Assembly (NCBI GenBank): GCA_002793435.1
Contig: PFQF01000015.1
Location: 1 to 34,216, forward strand
Length of the DNA stretch: 34,216 nucleotides
Source: Candidatus Berkelbacteria bacterium CG_4_10_14_0_2_um_filter_35_9_33_12
GTDB lineage: Bacteria; Patescibacteriota; UBA1384; GWA2-35-9
Direction of reading: 5' to 3'
The position numbers and the translations under genes are program-made. Of this stretch, positions 27,041 through 34,216 are shown one piece after another. The stretch's first letter is position 1; the number at the start of each line of letters is the position of its first letter. The notes under the pieces were generated by a model. That model did no database searches and had not been told where the DNA came from. It was given only the letters and a program-made list of their open reading frames with translations.

Positions 27041-27154
27041 ATGAAAGTTAAACCTTCAGTAAAAAAAAGATGTAATAAATGTCGAATTATTCGTCGGCAC
27101 CGGATCGTTTTCGTAATCTGTAAAAACCCACGACATAAACAAAGACAAGGTTAA
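27041..27154 (+). CDS. rpmJ: 50S ribosomal protein L36 (bL36), zinc type
   Basis: This 37-codon gene encodes the smallest ribosomal protein, which organises 23S rRNA near the factor-binding region. The translation begins [20 protein letters not shown] and ends NPRHKQRQG. Zinc ligands are C11, C14, C27 and H32. It sits in its usual place between infA and rpsM, 2 nt after one and 2 nt before the other. Confidence 0.96.
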   Translation: MKVKPSVKKRCNKCRIIRRHRIVFVICKNPRHKQRQG

Positions 27155-27156
27155 GT

Positions 27157-27546
27157 ATGGCAGTTAGAATTTCAGGAGTTATTTTAGATTTAAATAAAAG
27201 AGTGGAAGCAGCACTTCCAAAAATTTTTGGAGTAGGCTACAAAAATGTTAAAACAATTTTATCTTCAGCTAAAATAAATCCCGATACACGAGTAAAAAAT
27301 TTAACCGATGAAGAAATTGATAAAATTAAGCTAATTATTAATGACAATTATCGAGTTGAGAATGATTTAAAGATCGATATTTCACAAAATATTCGTTTAT
27401 TAAAAGATATACAATCATATCGTGGCTCAAGACACATCAAGGGTTTGCCAACTAGGGGTCAAAGAACAAAAACTAACGCTCGAACTAAAAGAGGAAAAAA
27501 AGTTACAGTTGGGTCAGGTCGCAAGAAAGCATCTGAAAAAACTTAA
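27157..27546 (+). CDS. rpsM: 30S ribosomal protein S13 (uS13)
   Basis: S13 lies in the 30S head and contacts P-site tRNA and L5. The 129-aa product begins MAVRISGVILDLNKRVEAAL and has the SYRGSRHIKGLPTRGQRTKT block, then NARTKRGKKVTVGSGRKK. Its tail is several residues longer than in E. coli. rpsK follows after 8 nt. Confidence 0.97.
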   Translation: MAVRISGVILDLNKRVEAALPKIFGVGYKNVKTILSSAKINPDTRVKNLTDEEIDKIKLIINDNYRVENDLKIDISQNIRLLKDIQSYRGSRHIKGLPTRGQRTKTNARTKRGKKVTVGSGRKKASEKT

Positions 27547-27554
27547 AAATTATT

Positions 27555-27932
27555 ATGAAAAAAAATCCAAAGAAAATCGTTAAAGTTGTGAATTGTGGAA
27601 AAATATTTATTTCTGCTTCTTTTAATAATACGATTATTTCAATCACCGATGTCAAGGGGAATGTAATTTCGTGGGCAACTGCCGGTAGCTCTGGTTTTAA
27701 AGGCACAAAAAAATCAACTCCGTTTGCGTCTGGTTCAGCTACAAAATTAGCACTCGATAAAGCCTTAGCTTTAGGGTTAAAGGAAATTGAAGTTTATGTC
27801 AAAGGCGTAGGGACAGGTCGAGATGCCGCTGTCAGAGCAATTACATCAACGGGTTTGAAAATTACTAAAATCAAAGATACAACCCCAATTCCACATAATG
27901 GTCCCCGACCTAAAAAACCAAGGAGAGTCTAA
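27555..27932 (+). CDS. rpsK: 30S ribosomal protein S11 (uS11)
   Basis: S11 forms the platform around the E site. The 125-aa product has SFNNTIISITDVKGNVISWA and GVGTGRDAAVRAI, ending in the conserved DTTPIPHNGPRPKKPRRV. Its stop overlaps rpsD as TAATG, and AGGAGAG in its last codons serves as the rpsD ribosome-binding site. Confidence 0.97.
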   Translation: MKKNPKKIVKVVNCGKIFISASFNNTIISITDVKGNVISWATAGSSGFKGTKKSTPFASGSATKLALDKALALGLKEIEVYVKGVGTGRDAAVRAITSTGLKITKIKDTTPIPHNGPRPKKPRRV

Positions 27933-28531
27933 TGCCAAAAAGTAAAGTCTATCCATCTCAGCTAAAAAAAGCTCGTTCTCTAAAGATCGCTGTTTCTGCA
28001 AAACAACAAAAAATATTATCTAAAAGACCCTATATTCCTGGTCAACACGGTAAAAAGTTCAGAAGAAAAATATCTGATTACGGATTGCAGTTAGCTGAAA
28101 AACAAAAAGCAAAATTTATTTATGGTTTAAGAGAGAAACCATTTCGTAGATTTTTCAAAATTGCTTCCAAGAACCCCAAAGCGACTGGAGAATTACTTTT
28201 AACTTTACTTGAAAGACGCTTAGATAATATTGTTTACCGTTCCAGTTTTGCAAAAACTCGACTCCATGGTCGTCAAATGATATCCCACGCAAAATTCTAC
28301 CTAAATGGTAAGAAGGTCAATATTCCTTCAATTATAACAAATAAAGGAGATATATTAACCATTCGTAAACAAGCCGATAAAGACAAATTGGAACTTCAAG
28401 ATAATGAAATACCGAATTGGTTAAAAATAGATAAAAATAAAAAAAGTATTACAATCGTTAAGCTTCCGAGCCGAGAAAACGCTCCGTTCGATCTTAACGA
28501 ACAACTCATTGTCGAGTTTTATAATCGATAA
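27932..28531 (+). CDS. rpsD: 30S ribosomal protein S4 (uS4)
   Basis: S4 is a primary 16S-binding protein that also helps mRNA unwinding. The 199-aa product has RPYIPGQHGKK, LLTLLERRLDNIVYRSSFAK, the S4 domain (about 90-150) with RLHGRQMISHAKFYLNGKKV, and an EFYNR end. The N-terminal zinc cysteines are absent, so it is the zinc-free type. AGGAGAG lies 4 nt before the ATG. rpoA follows after 18 nt. Confidence 0.97.
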   Translation: MPKSKVYPSQLKKARSLKIAVSAKQQKILSKRPYIPGQHGKKFRRKISDYGLQLAEKQKAKFIYGLREKPFRRFFKIASKNPKATGELLLTLLERRLDNIVYRSSFAKTRLHGRQMISHAKFYLNGKKVNIPSIITNKGDILTIRKQADKDKLELQDNEIPNWLKIDKNKKSITIVKLPSRENAPFDLNEQLIVEFYNR

Positions 28532-28549
28532 TAAAAAGAAAGGAAAAAT

Positions 28550-29290
28550 ATGCCAATATTAAAAGAAATAGATTATCTAAAATTCAAAACCGAGAGTCTT
28601 AAGGATAATGAAGGTGTTTTTGTTTTGGATCCTCTCTTGCCCGGTTACGGAGTAACTTTAGGCAATGCTATCCGTAGAGTAGCTTTAAGTTCAATTGAGG
28701 GAAATGCAATTACTTCAATTAAAATTAATAATATTACTCATGAATTCTCTTCGATTAAAAGAATTAAGGAAGATGTGATTGAAATAATTTTGAATTTAAA
28801 ACAATTACGAATGAAGAAATTCACTGCTGATCCTGCAACCATTAAATTATCTGTCAGTGGTGCAAAAATAGTCACAGCTAAAGATTTTAAAAAGAATGCC
28901 GATGTTGAAATTGTTGATCCAAATCAACCAATTGCCACTCTAGATAAAGGTGCAAAACTTGAAATTGAAGCCATCGTTGAAACAGGAAAAGGTTATTTGG
29001 CAACCGAAAACAGAGATGCAAGCTTACTTGAATTTGGTATGATTGCTATTGATGCTAACTTTACCCCGATTAGAAAAATTAGTTTTGATGTCGAAAACAC
29101 TCGTGTTGGGCAAGAAACTGACTACGATAAACTGATATTGTCAATCTCAAGTGATGGCTCGGTTACACCGGATGTAATTTTATTAAAAACATGCCAAATT
29201 ATCTGCGAACACTTAAATATAATTTTGGAAAATCTTTCTCTCCCCAAAAAGAAAAAGATGACTAAAAAAACCACCAAGAAAACTAAATAA
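28550..29290 (+). CDS. rpoA: RNA polymerase alpha subunit lacking the C-terminal domain
   Basis: Alpha dimerises to start RNA polymerase assembly; its C-terminal domain normally binds UP elements and activators. The 246-aa product contains the N-terminal domain: GYGVTLGNAIRRVALSS (32-48), the insert domain (about 52-175) and the TDYDKLILSISSDGSVTP dimer segment (190-207). It stops after ENLSLPKKKKMTKK with a lysine/threonine tail. E. coli alpha is 329 aa; the roughly 80-residue helix-hairpin-helix domain is missing. rplQ starts 5 nt later, so the domain is not hidden by a frameshift. AAGGA lies 5 nt before the ATG. Confidence 0.95.
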   Translation: MPILKEIDYLKFKTESLKDNEGVFVLDPLLPGYGVTLGNAIRRVALSSIEGNAITSIKINNITHEFSSIKRIKEDVIEIILNLKQLRMKKFTADPATIKLSVSGAKIVTAKDFKKNADVEIVDPNQPIATLDKGAKLEIEAIVETGKGYLATENRDASLLEFGMIAIDANFTPIRKISFDVENTRVGQETDYDKLILSISSDGSVTPDVILLKTCQIICEHLNIILENLSLPKKKKMTKKTTKKTK

Positions 29291-29295
29291 TAATT

Positions 29296-29736
29296 ATGCT
29301 TCCAACTCATCAAAAATTATCACGAAAAATCGGTCACCGATATTTGTTAGTTAAAAATATGTTAACATCGTTGTTTTTGTATGAGAAAATTACTTCAACC
29401 AAAGCTAAAATTAAAGCTATTAAACCAGTCGCAGAAAAATTATTATCACGAGTAAAAATTTCTAATAATAATGTTAATTTAACTAGATATTTGAAAAAAT
29501 ATTTAATTGGGAAGAGTGTTATTGATAAGTTAATCGAAATTTACCAACCCAATTTAATAACTAATGATAAATTTATCTTTAAGTATAATTTAAGCACAAG
29601 AAAAGGGGATGGCGCAGAATTAGCGATGTTAAAAATTAATCCCGATTTAGTTAAAATTACTGAGATTAAGGAAGAAAAAAAAATAGCTAAAATAAATTCA
29701 GATAATAAGAAAATGACAAAGATTAAAAATAATTGA
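29296..29736 (+). CDS. rplQ: 50S ribosomal protein L17 (bL17)
   Basis: L17 lies at the tunnel exit surface. The 146-aa product has KLSRKIGHRYLLVKNMLTSL followed by FLYEKITSTKAKIKAIKPVAEK, the family core, and a GDGAELAMLKI end strand. A charged tail of about 30 residues, rich in Lys and Asn, follows the domain. It lies 5 nt after rpoA, and its stop overlaps rplM as TGATG. Confidence 0.95.
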   Translation: MLPTHQKLSRKIGHRYLLVKNMLTSLFLYEKITSTKAKIKAIKPVAEKLLSRVKISNNNVNLTRYLKKYLIGKSVIDKLIEIYQPNLITNDKFIFKYNLSTRKGDGAELAMLKINPDLVKITEIKEEKKIAKINSDNKKMTKIKNN

Positions 29737-30122
29737 TGATTAAAGTTACTAAATCAATAACTAAATTTGATCGAGCCAGGCATGATGTAGATGCTACTGG
29801 TCTTTATTTGGGCAAATTAGCAGTTCAAATTGCAATTATTTTGAGAGGCAAAAATAAAACAAGTTATACTCCTAATGCTGATTGTGGCGATATAGTTTTT
29901 GTTTCCAATATTAATAAAATTAAATTTAGTGGCAACAAAATTAACCAAAAATTATATTATCGTCATAGTGGATATATCGGTAATTTAAAAGAAACTAAAT
30001 TAAAAGATTTGTTTAAAAATAATCCTGAAAAAGTTTTGTATAAAGCTGTTTCGGGAATGCTACCGAACAATCGTTTGAAAAATAATTGGCTAAAAAGATT
30101 AAAATTTGTTAATAATGACTGA
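29736..30122 (+). CDS. rplM: 50S ribosomal protein L13 (uL13)
   Basis: L13 is an early 50S assembly protein. The 128-aa product has DVDATGLYLGKLAVQIAIIL, the YTPNADCGDIVFV strand, YYRHSGYIGNLK and GMLPNNRLKNNWLKRLK. The RDWYVVDAT motif of many homologues reads RARHDVDAT. ATG 29736 overlaps the rplQ stop; a TTG 3 nt earlier is less likely. It overlaps rpsI by 8 nt. Confidence 0.96.
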   Translation: MIKVTKSITKFDRARHDVDATGLYLGKLAVQIAIILRGKNKTSYTPNADCGDIVFVSNINKIKFSGNKINQKLYYRHSGYIGNLKETKLKDLFKNNPEKVLYKAVSGMLPNNRLKNNWLKRLKFVNND

Positions 30123-30507
30123 AACAAAAAATGTCAAAAGACAATATTATCAAGGCACTGGACGAAGAAAAAGAACTGTTGCAACAATTAGAATTTATAA
30201 ATCAAAAAAAGTCTCAACTATAAATTTAAAAGAAATTGAAAAACTTGATAAATATATTGAAAATGTTTTTAAATCTGTTGGAATGGATGGTAGGTTTTCA
30301 ATTTCAATTATTACCAAAGGTGGAGGATTTAGTTCACGAAAAGATGCCATTGCCATGGGCATTGCTCGTGCATTAGTTGATTATGATAAAACTTTGAAAC
30401 CAACTCTCCGAAAGCTCGGATATTTAACTCGTGATCCAAGGGAGAAAGAACGCAAAAAACCTGGACTCAAAAGTGCTCGCAAAGCTCCACAATGGTCTAA
30501 ACGATAA
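30115..30507 (+). CDS. rpsI: 30S ribosomal protein S9 (uS9)
   Basis: S9 contacts P-site tRNA with its C-terminal tail. The 130-aa product has YYQGTGRRKRTVATIRIY, GGGFSSRKDAIAMGIARAL and the conserved end KSARKAPQWSKR. ATG 30115 gives a normal N-terminus; the longer TTG start at 30106 lies inside rplM. It is the last gene of the plus-strand cluster, and I see no convincing terminator after it. Confidence 0.96.
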   Translation: MTETKNVKRQYYQGTGRRKRTVATIRIYKSKKVSTINLKEIEKLDKYIENVFKSVGMDGRFSISIITKGGGFSSRKDAIAMGIARALVDYDKTLKPTLRKLGYLTRDPREKERKKPGLKSARKAPQWSKR

Positions 30508-30719
30508 GCCAGAATTATTTAATTAATTTTATAAACGATTTAAATCCGTTCATATCGATTCAGACGAATAGTTATTACATTTGAGTTGTTGAGAATATAA
30601 TTTAACTAAGATTCTACAATACCAATATATTCTAATTCATCATGGGATTTGGGGAAATGTCGCCGGTTTTTTTTGATTTTTGGCTGGCGGTGTGAGATTT
30701 GTGGACCAAGTCGGCAAAT
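30508..30719. other. Convergent intergenic region without a clear terminator
   Basis: This 212-nt gap separates rpsI (+) from res (-). An imperfect dyad AACGATTTAAATCCGTT lies at 30534-30550 and lacks a U-run. The last 70-80 nt (about 30640-30719) are richer in G and C than the rest. On the minus strand the frame that continues past the res stop stays open for 37 more codons before a TAG. No start codon begins it, so I do not call a gene. Confidence 0.5.
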
Positions 30720-33227
30720 TTATTTTTTCATCATTTTGTCTAATTCCTGTCGCCACGATAATTCCTCAACAAATTGAAATGTTATTTCTTTATCTTTAAA
30801 CATCAATCCCAATTCGCTAAAGTCCTTTTCCTTGGCGAGTTCACTACACATGTTTAATAAAGTTTGTTTATACACCGAATCCTCGCTCCCTAGTAAATAT
30901 TGCCCCTTCAGTTCCATTACGAAAACCTTATCAATATCTTTTTTATTTTTACTTGTTGTAAATATAAAATCTGGATAAACCTTTTGTTTCTTCCATGCTT
31001 GAATATAATAATCATTTTTTGATTGGTTACGATACCAGAATAATAATTTGTCTTGACCGTCTAAATAATAAGCAATTGATTTTTCTACTTCATTCATATC
31101 GCCAACAGGCGGAGCATCAAACAACGATCTTTGCAGAGATTCGTTATAGTTCTTAACCAATGAAATGTCGGATGGTTTTATTCTCAATTTTTCTGGTAAT
31201 TTATATCCCAACCCTTTACCAATAATCAAGAACCTAATCGCTTTCTCGTCTAACAATTTCTGAAAAATATCTTTTGCCAATCTATCTCTTTCTTTTGATA
31301 AGTATTTGCGTAATTCTTCCACAATGTATATAAAATTTTTGACAATAATATCGGCATTATTTTTCTTCTTTAATTCTGACAATATCTGTTTGCCCATTTC
31401 ATAGGCGACCCAAGGATTTGGAATAATATCTCCCAAATACCGAGATAGAAATACTATATCAACTTCAAGACCTTTCTCTCTTAACATTTTAACTTCTTTG
31501 CGTTCAATCAATTGCTGGCGATCATCAATAATATTTATAATTGATTCAACGCCAACTTCGTTTTGCTTGCCTAATTTCAAGTCAATAATCGGATCCAAAT
31601 TAATACTTTCCCATTTAATTTTAGGGACTAAATCTATATCATAATCAACTCTCCGCCAACCGCCTTGTTCTTTAATTACAAAAACTGGTAGAATCACATT
31701 TTTTGCGACATTTTTAAACTTTTCTCTAATGCTAATAATCTTATCAGTAGATTCGTCGTCTAAATTATCTCCAATAATAATATTTTTGTGTAAATCTCCC
31801 AATCCTTCCATTTCGAAACCTTGTTTTATTTTAGATAGGATCCCATCTGCTCGTTGTTGGAAACAAAACACATAGCTTTCGTCTAACTCTTTAACCCCAG
31901 TTTTTTTGGCGTAGGGTTGACGCAATATTCTGCCAACAAGCTGGGTGAGTGCATTTTGCGATGTTGGGTTGGTTAAAATTGCTAAAACATACGCAAACGG
32001 GCAATCCCAACCTTCTTGCAGGGCTTGTTTGGTTATGATGTAGCGTATTTTACAACCCTTTGATAATAATCCGCCAATATCGTCAATCTCTTTTAGCTCG
32101 TCTTTGTCGCTGGTTTTTATAGCAACTTCATCGGCTGGAATTCCTTTTATTTTAAGTAAAAAATCTTTTACATCTTCGCTGTGTATGTAGCTTCCCGTTC
32201 GTTGATCTTTGCCAGTTCTTTCCACTTGGATAACGCATATTGGTCGTATGTAACGGTTGCTGTTTGATTCATTTTCATTTGCTTTTTTCTCTAAACTTTC
32301 TCTTTTTCCGATTGCCTCTAATAGTGTTTCCTTCCAGCCGACATCGGCTTTGTTTATGACATGCAAATCTAGTTTTATCATTTCTTCGTTATTGAGTTCA
32401 ACACCAAAGATTTCCACTAATATATTGCTTTTTTCCAGTGGAGTTGCGGAAAGCTCCACAATCATAGAGGGGTTAAATCCACGCAATGTTTCTTGCGCCA
32501 AATCGCTATACGCTTTTTGCCCTTCGTCTAAAATTATTATCGGCTGACAAACTCGTAAAGTATTGCCGAGCGATGTTTTAATTTGTCTTCCCCAAAATCC
32601 GTCTTTATCTTCAAATGTATCCAGATTAGGAATTTTTTGTAAAATTATTGCTTGCCCTTCTCTGTCATCCTCGGGTGGAAAAAAATCGCTAAAACCATTA
32701 TCCCTGAAAACTTTTAACGACTCTTTAGTCTGTCTGTTTGCCGCCGGTAGCATCAACATTAAGACGACTAAATTTTCTTCCAAATCTTGTGGAGTAAAGC
32801 GATCGGTTTTTTCTAAAATCAGAGTTTTGTTGCCACTTGATATATCTAAATGTTGGCGATACGGATGAGCTTTATCTTTTAAGTTTTTCAGCGTTTGGCG
32901 ATATATCTGCGTTGTTGGCACAATCCACAAAATCATCCCCGTTTTCTTTTTGAGGTATATTTGGTTAATTAGATCAATGGCTTTAATCGCCAAAAATGTT
33001 TTGCCCCCACCAGTTGGTATTTTTAAACAATAGTTTGGCAATGGGTTTCCAATGCCGTTTTTCCGTGGAATATATGAGCGTGGAATTTGCGCTTTTCCCC
33101 ACGCTTTTGCTGGAAAATCAATTTCTAATTCTGGGTTATCATTCGTCCGTTTTTTCCATTCATCAAGCAGGGTTAAATAGTTTTTAACCTGATCAAGCGT
33201 TTTTTGTTGGTATTCTTTAAGTTCCAT
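30720..33227 (-). CDS. Type III restriction endonuclease subunit (Res)
   Basis: This is the ATP-dependent translocase and nuclease subunit of a type III restriction-modification enzyme, which cuts unmodified DNA together with Mod. The 835-aa product is a superfamily 2 helicase: motif I PTGGGKT (71-77), motif II DEGQ (234-237), motif III SATP (260-263), motif VI QLVGRILRQP (429-438). A C-terminal PD-(D/E)xK nuclease is visible as PD (752-753) with E772-x-K774 in MELKG. All key residues are present, so it looks active. It starts 5 nt after the membrane protein gene. Base composition looks less AT-rich than the ribosomal region, consistent with acquired defence DNA. Confidence 0.92.
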   Translation of the reverse strand: MELKEYQQKTLDQVKNYLTLLDEWKKRTNDNPELEIDFPAKAWGKAQIPRSYIPRKNGIGNPLPNYCLKIPTGGGKTFLAIKAIDLINQIYLKKKTGMILWIVPTTQIYRQTLKNLKDKAHPYRQHLDISSGNKTLILEKTDRFTPQDLEENLVVLMLMLPAANRQTKESLKVFRDNGFSDFFPPEDDREGQAIILQKIPNLDTFEDKDGFWGRQIKTSLGNTLRVCQPIIILDEGQKAYSDLAQETLRGFNPSMIVELSATPLEKSNILVEIFGVELNNEEMIKLDLHVINKADVGWKETLLEAIGKRESLEKKANENESNSNRYIRPICVIQVERTGKDQRTGSYIHSEDVKDFLLKIKGIPADEVAIKTSDKDELKEIDDIGGLLSKGCKIRYIITKQALQEGWDCPFAYVLAILTNPTSQNALTQLVGRILRQPYAKKTGVKELDESYVFCFQQRADGILSKIKQGFEMEGLGDLHKNIIIGDNLDDESTDKIISIREKFKNVAKNVILPVFVIKEQGGWRRVDYDIDLVPKIKWESINLDPIIDLKLGKQNEVGVESIINIIDDRQQLIERKEVKMLREKGLEVDIVFLSRYLGDIIPNPWVAYEMGKQILSELKKKNNADIIVKNFIYIVEELRKYLSKERDRLAKDIFQKLLDEKAIRFLIIGKGLGYKLPEKLRIKPSDISLVKNYNESLQRSLFDAPPVGDMNEVEKSIAYYLDGQDKLLFWYRNQSKNDYYIQAWKKQKVYPDFIFTTSKNKKDIDKVFVMELKGQYLLGSEDSVYKQTLLNMCSELAKEKDFSELGLMFKDKEITFQFVEELSWRQELDKMMKK

Positions 33228-33232
33228 TATAT

Positions 33233-33793
33233 TTAATAACTTTTGATTAGATAGAATAAACCAAATAATAGTATGATTATTAATATATTTTCTAAAATAA
33301 AAATAACATTTTTAATATAATTAAGTTGAGAAATAACCATTCGATTTATTTGGCTATAAAATTTATTTTTATTCTCAATTTTATAGTTCTTCGAGATTAA
33401 ATTTCTTGGATATAATATTGTTATAATGGAAATAATAAATGCTACAGCGAGTTGTTTGGTCTTGGTAAATCCTTTAGTTCCATCAAAATTTTGCAATTGA
33501 AAACCTTTCCAATAAATAGCATATTCAATTCTGCCTTCTAGAGTTACAATCAGTAGCCCTATAATAATTACAGCTAAAAATAAAAACCACGAGATTTGTA
33601 ATGCATCTAAAGAAATAGTAGTTTCAATTTTTGGAATAGATATTATTGTAATCGTGAATCCAATAATACTGGCAGAGAACCAAATTATTTTATAGATAGC
33701 ATCATTGGATATTTTTCTAGCTGACATTAAATCGTTGTCAAATTTGTTTAAATCTGATTGTATTTTTTCGTTCATTTCTTGTAAAGTATACAT
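33233..33793 (-). CDS. Four-helix membrane protein between mod and res, unknown function
   Basis: I do not recognise a family. The 186-aa product has a polar N-terminal helix (1-30, Gln/Asn/Asp/Lys-rich, possibly a coiled coil), two close membrane helices (about 36-55 and 68-85), a soluble loop of about 25 residues containing EYAIYWKGFQLQNF, a third helix (about 112-128), a basic loop (129-158) and a fourth helix (about 161-183). The two-plus-two topology recalls small membrane proteins of defence loci, but no catalytic motif is seen. It lies 3 nt after mod and 5 nt before res, so all three should be co-expressed. Parts are very AT-rich compared with res, which may mean separate origin. Confidence 0.75.
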   Translation of the reverse strand: MYTLQEMNEKIQSDLNKFDNDLMSARKISNDAIYKIIWFSASIIGFTITIISIPKIETTISLDALQISWFLFLAVIIIGLLIVTLEGRIEYAIYWKGFQLQNFDGTKGFTKTKQLAVAFIISIITILYPRNLISKNYKIENKNKFYSQINRMVISQLNYIKNVIFILENILIIILLFGLFYLIKSY

Positions 33794-33796
33794 AAT

Positions 33797-34216
33797 TTAT
33801 TTTTCCATCCTATATATCTCATACGGTAGTTGGGCGAAGTCAATTTTTAATTGCTCCAACTGTTCTTGATTAAGATATTTTGTTGGTGCAAAAACAAGAC
33901 GGCGTTTTTCTTTTGCAATTCCCAATTGTTCCGCACGATCTAGTGTTAACGCTGTATTTTTTAGATATTCTAAATCTGGTTTGTAGAAAAGATACACTTG
34001 ATATTGCGCATTTTCGCCAATATAATTACTTTTCTCGTCAATTTTATTTTCATCAAATTCTTTGCCGGTGGCGGTGTAAAAAACATAGCGTACCATTTCT
34101 TTGTAACTTGGTAATTTATTACCTTCCAAAATGTTTTCCATTTCTATCGGGTCGCCAAGTTCAAAATAACTAAAACTGCCACCAAGACCGTTTGTTTTGT
34201 CATTGCGAGGAACTTG
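33797..34216 (-). CDS. Type III DNA methyltransferase (Mod), C-terminal part, cut by the window edge
   Basis: The frame is open to the window edge, so only the last 139 codons are seen; an internal ATG at 34141 is not the true start. Mod methylates adenine in the target site and directs Res. The visible part has GLGGSFSYFELGDPIE, the typical Mod end region, followed by VRYVFYTATGKEFDE and LVFAPTKYLNQEQL. The methylation motifs (FxGxG, DPPY) and target recognition domain lie upstream, outside the window. Identity therefore rests on these C-terminal matches and on res downstream. Confidence 0.85.
   Translation of the reverse strand, partial: QVPRNDKTNGLGGSFSYFELGDPIEMENILEGNKLPSYKEMVRYVFYTATGKEFDENKIDEKSNYIGENAQYQVYLFYKPDLEYLKNTALTLDRAEQLGIAKEKRRLVFAPTKYLNQEQLEQLKIDFAQLPYEIYRMEK

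Noticed and set aside
30662-30693. CGCCGG...CTGGCG near the res end as a terminator for rpsI
   Set aside because: The T-run lies in the loop, not after the stem, and the stem is 6 bp with one G-U pair.
32257-32868. Two plus-strand reading frames of 96 and 101 codons
   Set aside because: Both are antisense to the helicase domain of res, are low-complexity Ser/Leu/Phe-rich, and have no ribosome-binding site.
33880-34173. 97-codon plus-strand reading frame
   Set aside because: It is antisense to the C-terminal part of mod, which has recognisable family motifs.

Overview
The window is an AT-rich bacterial chromosome segment (about 30% GC by eye), read with the standard bacterial code: TGA is used as a stop in several genes, for example rplC, rplD, rplB and adk. 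It most likely comes from a Candidate Phyla Radiation (Patescibacteria) bacterium. The main evidence is the ribosomal protein cluster, which has no rpmD (L30) between rpsE and rplO, a loss established as typical of this radiation. Very tight gene packing, many genes without a clear Shine-Dalgarno site, a compact RNase P RNA and several shortened core proteins agree with this. I cannot name a lineage more precisely.

Layout. (1) 1-1830 is a regulatory and small-gene region: tRNA-Gln(UUG) on the minus strand, divergent from rnpB (RNase P RNA); a minus-strand gene that shares a bidirectional terminator with rnpB; a small two-helix membrane protein gene; and a 67-aa small protein gene preceded by a consensus DnaA box. 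(2) 1804-9720 is one apparent transcription unit: an initiating glycosyl-1-phosphate transferase, a family 4 glycosyltransferase, a Wzz-like protein, then gyrB and gyrA. (3) 9726-13528 holds infB, a LysM/M23 cell-wall peptidase and obg. (4) 13534-26740 runs from tuf through the S10 and spc ribosomal clusters to secY, a membrane-anchored six-repeat protein, adk and map. (5) 26782-30507 has its own promoter: infA, rpmJ, rpsM, rpsK, rpsD, rpoA, rplQ, rplM, rpsI. (6) 30720-34216 on the minus strand is a type III restriction-modification operon: mod (cut by the window edge), a four-helix membrane protein, and res.

How it works together. Regions 3-5 are the translation core (initiation factors, EF-Tu, ribosomal proteins, ribosome-linked GTPase Obg) with the secretion channel, adenylate kinase, methionine aminopeptidase and the RNA polymerase alpha subunit. 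Genes are mostly coupled by ATGA, TAATG or TGATG overlaps. The two clear breaks in the coupling carry signals: a promoter before infA, and a 19-bp hairpin plus U-run between rpsJ and rplC that looks like an attenuator or processing site.

The features most worth a second look are the rplC leader hairpin, a perfect 32-bp palindrome overlapping the tuf -35 box, apparently leaderless promoters for infA, infB and the glycan-gyrase unit, an L15 reduced to 73 aa, an alpha subunit without its C-terminal domain, gyrase genes placed behind surface-glycan genes, and a membrane protein gene between mod and res.
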